Shown here in pieces: positions 1 through 5,065 of a stretch of DNA of 6,287 nucleotides. Source of the stretch: an uncultured Ruminococcus sp. (lineage in GTDB: Bacteria > Bacillota > Clostridia > Oscillospirales > Ruminococcaceae); contig CAMWGS010000123.1 in NCBI GenBank assembly GCA_947173865.1, forward strand, positions 1-6,287, in the 5' to 3' direction. The notes beneath the pieces are model-generated. The model had not been told where the DNA came from. It did not search any database and was given only the letters and a program-made list of their open reading frames with translations. Position 1 is the stretch's first letter. Each line of letters starts with the position of its first letter. The translations under genes were made by a program, and so were the position numbers.

Positions 1-1403
1 TCATAATTCCAGTATGAGTATTCTCTGCCGATAACATCGCTGTTTGCAAGAAGTACACCCGACAGAGTGAATCCTGCCGGAATACCGTAAAGACCGCCTT
101 TGTATTCATAAGCCTGCAATACATTTTCAAGAATGTCGTCCTGTTTTATACCGTCGTTGTTTTCCATGTAGTCATATAGGTCTGCAAATGCTCCGAGATT
201 GGCATAACGATACATGAAAGACGAGTCCATATATACGAAAAGGTCGGGAGCGTCACCGCTGAGGACATCAAGCTTTAAGTTGTCAATATCCTCATATTTT
301 TTTATATCCAGTTTGTAGTCGTCGCTCTGCTTGCTGTACATCGTGGCTATTTTTTCGGAATTGTAACTTTGTTCCATACAGCCTAAAGTCAGTTCTGTTT
401 TGGTTTTCACATAGTCATCGGGACGTACTGTAAGCATATCAAAGAACATACCGCTTGCAAGTGTCTGACTGTCACCGCAGATAATGAATTTTCCTTCACC
501 GCCATAGCAGGCGTACGATATCCCCGACGGTAAAATTTCTGAATCGGTGAAGTCAAGAATCTGAATAAGCTCGTCATTGTAGTCGAGACCGAAAATACCC
601 TCGTTCATGACGAAAAACAGCTTGAAACTGCCCTCACCCCTGAATACAGAGCCTGTACGGTTGATATATTTTCCGTATTCCTTTGCGTTGTTACTGTTGA
701 CGGATAGTCCTTCGGAAACTGAATATTTTTTCCAGTCACAAGCATATGTTTTCCCCTCCGTATCGGTAGCAAATACTATATTCTGCTTGTCGTTGTTGAT
801 ATTGAATATTTTACCGTCTGCCATGACAAGAGCAAAGTCGTCACAGAACGAGATGACGTAATTTTCACCGTATTCGTAAAAGCCGTCTATATAGTTGAAA
901 TCTGCGTATCTGTGAAAGCCGTCTACTTCATGGGTTTCAAGAAGTTCACCGTCTGGTGAGTATGTGCGTATTTCAGGCGTGACAACGGCATTTTTACCGA
1001 AGTCCTCAAAATCTGTTACGTTTTTTTCGGGATAGTCAACATAAAGACAGAGTATGACTATTCTGCCGTCGGGTTTTGTACAGAAATAAGCCTCATACGG
1101 AATATCGTCACCGCTTATCAGGGTTAAAGCTTCTTTTTCGTTCATGTTTTCGTCATAGGACATTATTTTTATTTCGTCGTTCCTTGTTTTGTAGACAAAC
1201 TTCACACCGTCATGATAGTACAGACCCCTTCGCTTCGTCATATCTTCGGGAAACGAAATATGTTCCTGTTTGTACACAAGCTGAGTAATTTCAACGCCTT
1301 TTGGTTCGGAAGGAATTTCGGGAGTATTTTTCTTGGTTTTTTTAGCACACCCTGTACCTGAAAGTATAACCACCAAAGCTGTTAATATTAAAATTTTTTT
1401 CAT
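1..1403 (-). CDS. Partial lipoprotein with extracellular solute-binding domain (C-terminus outside window)
   Basis: An open frame runs from the ATG at 1401-1403 to the left edge without a stop, giving 467 complete codons. A ribosome binding site (AGGAGG at 1413-1418, 9 nt spacing) fixes the start. Residues 1-18 form a short lipoprotein signal (MKKILILTALVVILSGTG) ending at Cys19, with Gly rather than the usual Leu at -3. Residues about 45-325 are rich in beta strands and turns, with phrases such as YSPDGELLE that resemble propeller blades. From about residue 333 (ELTLGC) the sequence looks like an ABC-type solute-binding protein, including the typical LSGDAPDLF stretch near residues 381-389 and GGLYGIPAGF near the edge. 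The likely role is surface capture of a sugar or peptide; the ligand cannot be inferred. No ABC permease genes are visible, so partners, if any, lie to the left. The solute-binding assignment is good; the propeller is inferred. Confidence 0.85.
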   Translation of the reverse strand, partial: MKKILILTALVVILSGTGCAKKTKKNTPEIPSEPKGVEITQLVYKQEHISFPEDMTKRRGLYYHDGVKFVYKTRNDEIKIMSYDENMNEKEALTLISGDDIPYEAYFCTKPDGRIVILCLYVDYPEKNVTDFEDFGKNAVVTPEIRTYSPDGELLETHEVDGFHRYADFNYIDGFYEYGENYVISFCDDFALVMADGKIFNINNDKQNIVFATDTEGKTYACDWKKYSVSEGLSVNSNNAKEYGKYINRTGSVFRGEGSFKLFFVMNEGIFGLDYNDELIQILDFTDSEILPSGISYACYGGEGKFIICGDSQTLASGMFFDMLTVRPDDYVKTKTELTLGCMEQSYNSEKIATMYSKQSDDYKLDIKKYEDIDNLKLDVLSGDAPDLFVYMDSSFMYRYANLGAFADLYDYMENNDGIKQDDILENVLQAYEYKGGLYGIPAGFTLSGVLLANSDVIGREYSYWNY

Positions 1404-1412
1404 ACAAAAGTA

Positions 1413-1418
1413 CCTCCT
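1413..1418 (-). promoter_or_regulatory. Ribosome binding site of the solute-binding lipoprotein gene
   Basis: AGGAGG on the minus strand, 9 nt before the ATG at 1401-1403. It matters because it establishes the start of a gene that is otherwise cut by the window edge. Confidence 0.85.
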
Positions 1419-1427
1419 CAGTGCTTT

Positions 1428-1524
1428 TATAAACAAGTGATTTTAAATGGTGAAAAAGACGAAAATTTTTTGAAGTTTGTATAAACAGACAAAATATATA
1501 TTGTATATTTATTGATTATAAACA
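1428..1524 (+). repeat. Three exact copies of the 8-bp word TATAAACA
   Basis: Copies lie at 1428-1435, 1480-1487 and 1517-1524, all in the same orientation, within the divergent intergenic region. The start-to-start distances are 52 and 37 bp. They could be binding sites for a shared regulator of the two divergent genes, or chance repeats in AT-rich DNA. Confidence 0.4.
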
Positions 1525-1541
1525 AATATTGAATAAAAAAC

Positions 1542-1546
1542 GGAGG
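1542..1546 (+). promoter_or_regulatory. Ribosome binding site deciding the acetyltransferase start
   Basis: GGAGG lies 9 nt before the ATG at 1556-1558. An in-frame TTG at 1529 would place this site inside the coding region and has no ribosome binding site of its own, so ATG 1556 is preferred. Confidence 0.85.
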
Positions 1547-1555
1547 TTTTTATTT

Positions 1556-2050
1556 ATGGAAATAAGACTCATGACAAAAAATGATGACAGGCTTGAAATC
1601 AGCCGTATTTATGAAGAAAGCTGGAAATATGCCTATAAGGATATAATTCCGCAGAGTTATCTGGACAGTATACCTGTAGGACAATGGGCTTCAGGTCTGG
1701 ACAAGGACGGCAGAAACACACTTCTGATGTTTGACGGCAGTCGTATTATAGGTACGTCAAGTTACTGTGAATCACGTTTTCCGAAGTTCAGCGGAATGGG
1801 TGAGATTATTTCGATTTATATTCTTCCATATTATATCGGCAAAGGATATGGAAAGCAATTACTTGGTTCTGCAATAAAAAATCTCGGAAATTCGGGATAT
1901 AACGAGATTTTTTTATGGGTACTTGAGGCAAACAGTCCTGCGAGAAGATTTTATGAAAAATTCGGATTTATAGAAAGCGGTGAATTTCTGAATGATAACA
2001 TAGGCGGAAAAGAACTTAAAGAAATTCAGTACTGCTATAGAATCAGGTAA
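1556..2050 (+). CDS. GNAT-family N-acetyltransferase
   Basis: This encodes a 164-residue cytoplasmic protein of normal single-domain GNAT length. GNAT enzymes move an acetyl group from acetyl-CoA to an amine on a small molecule, peptide or protein. Motif A is clear at residues 84-107: the strand ISIYIL is followed by the pyrophosphate-binding loop YYIGKGYG and the helix KQLLGSAI. The loop has Ile where Gln or Arg is usual in the Q/R-x-x-G-x-G/A pattern. Motif B follows at 117-138, ending in ANSPARRFYEKFGF, the hallmark of the acetyl-CoA-binding C-terminal half. The N-terminal part (ESWKYAYKDIIPQSYLD) is typical of GNATs that begin with a substrate-binding helix pair. The start at ATG 1556 is chosen for its ribosome binding site. 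The gene stands alone and ends 3 nt before a terminator hairpin. The substrate cannot be told from sequence. Confidence 0.9.
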   Translation: MEIRLMTKNDDRLEISRIYEESWKYAYKDIIPQSYLDSIPVGQWASGLDKDGRNTLLMFDGSRIIGTSSYCESRFPKFSGMGEIISIYILPYYIGKGYGKQLLGSAIKNLGNSGYNEIFLWVLEANSPARRFYEKFGFIESGEFLNDNIGGKELKEIQYCYRIR

Positions 2051-2053
2051 TAA

Positions 2054-2083
2054 AAAAACAGTGTTATGTGAAACACTGTTTTT
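2054..2083. terminator. Bidirectional rho-independent terminator between convergent genes
   Basis: A perfect 12-bp stem (2054-2065 with 2072-2083) encloses a 6-nt loop. Its core is ACAGTGTT/AACACTGT, with A-runs on the left and T-runs on the right, so RNA from either strand ends in a U tract. It sits 3 nt after the acetyltransferase stop and 6 nt beyond the stop of the minus-strand fusion gene, serving both convergent units. Confidence 0.9.
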
Positions 2084-2089
2084 AATATA

Positions 2090-4723
2090 TCATTCTGAAT
2101 AGAGATATTCAACGGCAAACTGAATTTTAGTGGCATTGAAACCGTAGTCCGAGTTTTTGGGAAATATAAAATATGTATTGTCGGGAGTTGAAAGGGTTAT
2201 GCACTGTCCCTGACCCCTGTAATTGTATTCCGTGTGGATACTTGGCATGGACTTGTTTGTAAATTCAAGAGAGATTTGTTTGTTGCCGTTGTAATTAACG
2301 AAACTGAGTGTAAATTTTTTATGGTTGTGGATTAGTCTTCCTTTACCGTAGTCGATGAAGTTTTTGGCATTCGGTAGTGCCTGAATTTTCACAGGCAGGG
2401 CAAGACCATACTTTCCTGACTTTATTTCACTGATAACCTGAGTTCTTTCCCATTCGTACCAGTCGGGAATATATATTTTTTCACCGTTGCTTTCAAGAGT
2501 GCCGAACTCGTCCATTTTCCAGCGTTTTCCGCATGAAGTACAGAAAATTTCAGCGTCTTTTGTTTTCATTGAAAATTCTTTTTTGCAGTTTATACACTGG
2601 TACAACGGAAGTTCAAGACCCTCCGCACGCTTAAGGTATTTTATGGAAATTTTATTTTCACGCTGATAACGGTATTCGTCAAATTCAAGCAGTTCTGAAA
2701 GACGGCTGTGTATTTCCTCAACGGAAAGATTTTTCACTTCGTCGGAAGTAAGTGCGTAAGTCATATCAGCAGTGAGACGTGCTTCTTCTCTTTTGGTGAG
2801 ATTCCATATCGGTGATTGCAGGTAATTTCCTTTCATGTTGAGAGTGACAACAGGATATCCGAATTTTTTCACCATTTTTGCAACGGACATCTGCAACTTT
2901 GAATTTGTACCGACATTTGCATAGCGTGCTTCAGGATAAAGGACAAGTATATCACCACGGTCAAGCACACGTTTTATATTTCGTATAAGGGATATGTCGT
3001 TTATGAATTTTCTTGTACCAAGACAACCTGCTTGTCTGTAAATCCATTCACCGAAATTTTCAAATCCCTCAAGTTCGGAAATATAGTTTGCTCTGTGCGG
3101 GAATAATGCAAGCGGAGTTACATAGAAATCAGTAAACGACTGATGTGTACCAAGTACAAGAAAGGGTGGTTTTATTCCTCTGCTGTCACCTTTGTTTATT
3201 TTAAGCTTTCCTGAATGTGTGAGAAACTTACACGCAAGCCACATAAGAGGAGTAAGGAAGATATTCTGTCTTGGAGGCTCACGGCGACGGTCGAACGGTT
3301 TTGTATCAGGGTGAAAACGTGTGTCGGGACTAATATATCTTCTTACAGGCGGAAGAATTGAGACAAGGAAATATAAAAGTGCGGTTGAGATAAAGCCAAG
3401 ACCTGTAGGGGTAAGCTTAAAGAGAATCGGTGAATATATTTCAGCCGTTATGGGATTGTATACGGAAAGTGAAATAATACAGCCACATATCAAACATACA
3501 ATGCTTACTATATTAAAACCTTTTGTGTAGAAATAGATGTTGTTTTTTTCGTTTGAGAAAGCACTTCTGAAATCAAGTTTTTGTTTACGTACCCAGAAGA
3601 AGTCAACAAACAGCAGTGCGGCAAAAGGTGCGTAAATATAGGCACTTATTGTAAGAAATGTTCCGAAATACTCGACGATTTTTCCCCATATACAAAGTAC
3701 CGACACATAGAGTGCAAGTATTCCGACAAGTATGTTATACTTTGCTTTCGGGAATGTGGTTTTAAGCATTACACCGTAAAGGTACGAGCCTACAGCCTGA
3801 GTGCCGATATTTGCAAAGGCAACGAGCAGGAGTGAAAAGAGTGCAAGAGCAGGGGAAGCGAGAGTTGAAAGCATTTCGGTGGGGTCTGTTGACTCAACAC
3901 CCGTTTTCAGACGCATTGCAATAGCCATTACCGCACCGACTACCACAAAAAAAGAACCTGCAAGACCTTGTCCCAGAACTCCCGCATAATATGCCGAACG
4001 TTCACTTTTGCACAGTCTCGGAATACCTGCCATACCACCGACAAGTGTTATAACAAAGGCAAAATTTGCTTCAAGTGCAAGAGTATATGCCGTACTGCCT
4101 GTCATTCCCGAAAGAGCAGGTTTATAATTTATTATGTCCGAAGGGTCAGCCGAACGGAAACCAATCACCATTACAAGTCCGCCGACTGCCACAAGAGCAG
4201 GCACAAGAATACGGGTTGTGATTGTTATTGCGTGTACTCCCCGCCATGCCATGAAACTGCCGAGCAGTACACAGAAAAGTTGCAGAAGCTTGTGAGTAAT
4301 AGGCGGAGCGTTTATGCCGAATAATTCACCGAGATTTATCATTGACGACGCAAAAAGGTCACAACAGACTGCGTACCACGGGAAATTAATCAGAATTATT
4401 GTAACTGCAAGTACTTTTACTCCACGTGTACCTAGTGTGCTTTTCAGCCATACCCATATATCAATGCCGAATCTTGCCGACAATATTACGGGAAGCTGAT
4501 AAATCATAAGCATCAGAAATGCACCTGCAAACGCAGTTATAAGGAGTTGTTTAAACCCTACCAGTCCAGTGAGATATGCACCCTGTGTATAGCTCCATGT
4601 TGCTATACAGTAACCCGAAAGTATCAGAAGTGCGTCAATAAAGCCGTAGGTGCGTTCCTGTTTGTTTGCGGGGATATATCCGCAGTATACTTCATTTTCT
4701 ATTTCCTTTTCACTCCTGTTCAT
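2090..4723 (-). CDS. Fusion protein: NCS1-family transporter + PlsC-type lysophospholipid acyltransferase + zinc ribbon
   Basis: One uninterrupted 877-codon frame encodes two normally separate proteins. Residues about 25-458 are a full-length NCS1 (nucleobase:cation symporter-1) transporter with about 12 hydrophobic segments; NCS1-like signatures include the VPALVAVGG segment (174-182) and VDFFWVRKQKLD (373-384), where family members have DY/DF-x-x-x-R. A basic, proline-rich linker (459-488) leads to an acyltransferase of the 1-acylglycerol-3-phosphate type: HX4D motif at H527-D532 (THQSFTD), GCLGTRKF at 566-573, and YPEARY at 596-601 with Glu598. Cysteines 710, 713, 728 and 731 form a zinc ribbon. 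Residues about 785-877 are beta-rich with a final helix, perhaps PH/GRAM-like. The acyltransferase should work on the cytoplasmic membrane face, transferring acyl groups to lysophospholipid. The transported substrate is unknown. The start is supported by AGGAGG at 4733-4738. The gene follows a small membrane-protein gene with a 4-nt overlap. Domain calls are strong; joint function is inference. Confidence 0.9.
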   Translation of the reverse strand: MNRSEKEIENEVYCGYIPANKQERTYGFIDALLILSGYCIATWSYTQGAYLTGLVGFKQLLITAFAGAFLMLMIYQLPVILSARFGIDIWVWLKSTLGTRGVKVLAVTIILINFPWYAVCCDLFASSMINLGELFGINAPPITHKLLQLFCVLLGSFMAWRGVHAITITTRILVPALVAVGGLVMVIGFRSADPSDIINYKPALSGMTGSTAYTLALEANFAFVITLVGGMAGIPRLCKSERSAYYAGVLGQGLAGSFFVVVGAVMAIAMRLKTGVESTDPTEMLSTLASPALALFSLLLVAFANIGTQAVGSYLYGVMLKTTFPKAKYNILVGILALYVSVLCIWGKIVEYFGTFLTISAYIYAPFAALLFVDFFWVRKQKLDFRSAFSNEKNNIYFYTKGFNIVSIVCLICGCIISLSVYNPITAEIYSPILFKLTPTGLGFISTALLYFLVSILPPVRRYISPDTRFHPDTKPFDRRREPPRQNIFLTPLMWLACKFLTHSGKLKINKGDSRGIKPPFLVLGTHQSFTDFYVTPLALFPHRANYISELEGFENFGEWIYRQAGCLGTRKFINDISLIRNIKRVLDRGDILVLYPEARYANVGTNSKLQMSVAKMVKKFGYPVVTLNMKGNYLQSPIWNLTKREEARLTADMTYALTSDEVKNLSVEEIHSRLSELLEFDEYRYQRENKISIKYLKRAEGLELPLYQCINCKKEFSMKTKDAEIFCTSCGKRWKMDEFGTLESNGEKIYIPDWYEWERTQVISEIKSGKYGLALPVKIQALPNAKNFIDYGKGRLIHNHKKFTLSFVNYNGNKQISLEFTNKSMPSIHTEYNYRGQGQCITLSTPDNTYFIFPKNSDYGFNATKIQFAVEYLYSE

Positions 4724-4890
4724 AGGAAAGCACCTCCTATCACAATAATGAAAAATACAGCGGTTATTATGCCTGCCGTTATGTAGTCTGTTTTTGTCAT
4801 CTGTCTGGTTGCACCGACAGGCTTTTCTTCAAGAATACATTCTTCAAGATAATCAATACGTTTTTCGAGTTCTTTTTCGGTTTCGTTCAT
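4720..4890 (-). CDS. 56-residue single-pass membrane protein, first gene of the operon
   Basis: ATG at 4888-4890 runs to TGA at 4720-4722. The first 24 residues are charged and helical with heptad-like spacing (ETEKELEKRIDYLEECILEE), suggesting a short coiled coil. Residues 36-56 (YITAGIITAVFFIIVIGGAFL) form one membrane segment reaching the C-terminus, with no signal peptide, so the N-terminus probably stays in the cytoplasm. A ribosome binding site (GAAAGGA at 4900-4907) lies 9 nt upstream, and a good promoter lies further up. The stop overlaps the next start as ATGA, and the ribosome binding site of the fusion gene lies inside this gene, so the two are translationally coupled. By analogy with small subunits accompanying some sodium-solute symporters, it may be an accessory or assembly subunit of the transporter; this is inference. 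I do not recognise the family. Confidence 0.8.
   Translation of the reverse strand: MNETEKELEKRIDYLEECILEEKPVGATRQMTKTDYITAGIITAVFFIIVIGGAFL
4733..4738 (-). promoter_or_regulatory. Ribosome binding site of the fusion gene, inside the upstream small gene
   Basis: AGGAGG, 9 nt before the ATG at 4721-4723. It falls within the Gly-Gly codons near the end of the 56-residue gene, so ribosomes finishing that gene pass directly over it. This favours coupled, near-equal production of both proteins. Confidence 0.85.
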
Positions 4891-4899
4891 ATAAACCAA

Positions 4900-4907
4900 T
4901 CCTTTCT
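4900..4907 (-). promoter_or_regulatory. Ribosome binding site of the 56-residue protein gene
   Basis: AGAAAGGA on the minus strand, 9 nt before the ATG at 4888-4890. It supports this short frame as a real gene. A second purine-rich AAAGGAG lies about 25 nt further upstream but has no start codon placed to use it. Confidence 0.7.
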
Positions 4908-4945
4908 GTAAATAATTATAATTTGAATTCTCCTTTCCAAAATCA

Positions 4946-4974
4946 ATTATATCACTTTAATATACTGTTTTCAA
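4946..4974 (-). promoter_or_regulatory. Sigma-A-type promoter of the small-protein/fusion operon
   Basis: On the minus strand, TTGAAA (4969-4974) is followed after exactly 17 nt by a perfect TATAAT (4946-4951). The bases before the -10 read TGA, which also makes it an extended -10 (TGn). Transcription should begin near 4939, leaving a leader of about 48 nt before the ATG at 4888-4890. The leader is too short for common riboswitches. Confidence 0.85.
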
Positions 4975-5023
4975 GTAGAGATAAATCTTTTTTTAACTAA
5001 TTCTGCCGTTTCCGAGAACAAAG

Positions 5024-5056
5024 AGCCTGTATACAGTTTCTTACTGTTTACAGGCT
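5024..5056 (-). terminator. Hairpin terminator downstream of the transglutaminase-dockerin gene
   Basis: Arms of 14 nt (5024-5037 and 5043-5056) pair with a single T-T mismatch around the loop TTCTT. The hairpin begins 9 nt after the stop codon of the minus-strand gene. On that strand it is followed by CTTTGTTCTC, a modest U-rich tail, so it is a plausible but not ideal rho-independent terminator. Confidence 0.65.
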
Positions 5057-5065
5057 TATAAATAA

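Larger units (their letters stand above)
1404..1555. promoter_or_regulatory. Divergent AT-rich intergenic region with presumed back-to-back promoters
   Basis: The lipoprotein gene (minus) and the acetyltransferase gene (plus) start on either side of this 152-bp stretch, so both promoters should lie here. No strong consensus pair is visible. The best plus-strand candidate is TTGAAG at 1470-1475 followed after 19 nt by TATATA at 1495-1500, which is weak. An AT-rich inverted repeat (AAATATA at 1492-1498, TATATTT at 1504-1510) and three copies of TATAAACA also lie here. Promoter placement is inference from gene arrangement. Confidence 0.4.

Noticed and set aside
607..1288. Plus-strand open frames opposite the lipoprotein gene
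   Set aside because: They lie wholly antisense to a long, convincing coding frame and have no recognisable protein features.
1529..1555. Upstream TTG start for the acetyltransferase, adding nine residues
   Set aside because: The added stretch contains the GGAGG ribosome binding site itself, and TTG 1529 has no site of its own. ATG 1556 has ideal spacing.
3240..3340. A hidden separate start for the acyltransferase, which would make the fusion two genes
   Set aside because: The nearest suitable Met (residue 494, in TPLMW) has no purine-rich ribosome binding site upstream, and there is no stop codon in the linker. The frame is continuous.
3321..4499. Several plus-strand open frames of 60-120 codons opposite the transporter
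   Set aside because: They are antisense shadows of the 877-codon gene, lack ribosome binding sites and have low-quality, Cys/Arg/Ser/Thr-skewed translations.
4915..4920. A second TATAAT on the minus strand as an alternative promoter
   Set aside because: No acceptable -35 element lies 16-18 nt upstream, and it would leave a very short leader. The pair at 4946-4974 is far better.
4891..4939. Riboswitch (for example TPP or purine) ahead of the transporter operon, as often found with NCS1 genes
   Set aside because: The predicted leader is only about 48 nt and contains none of the conserved riboswitch cores I know. It holds just the ribosome binding site and AT-rich sequence.
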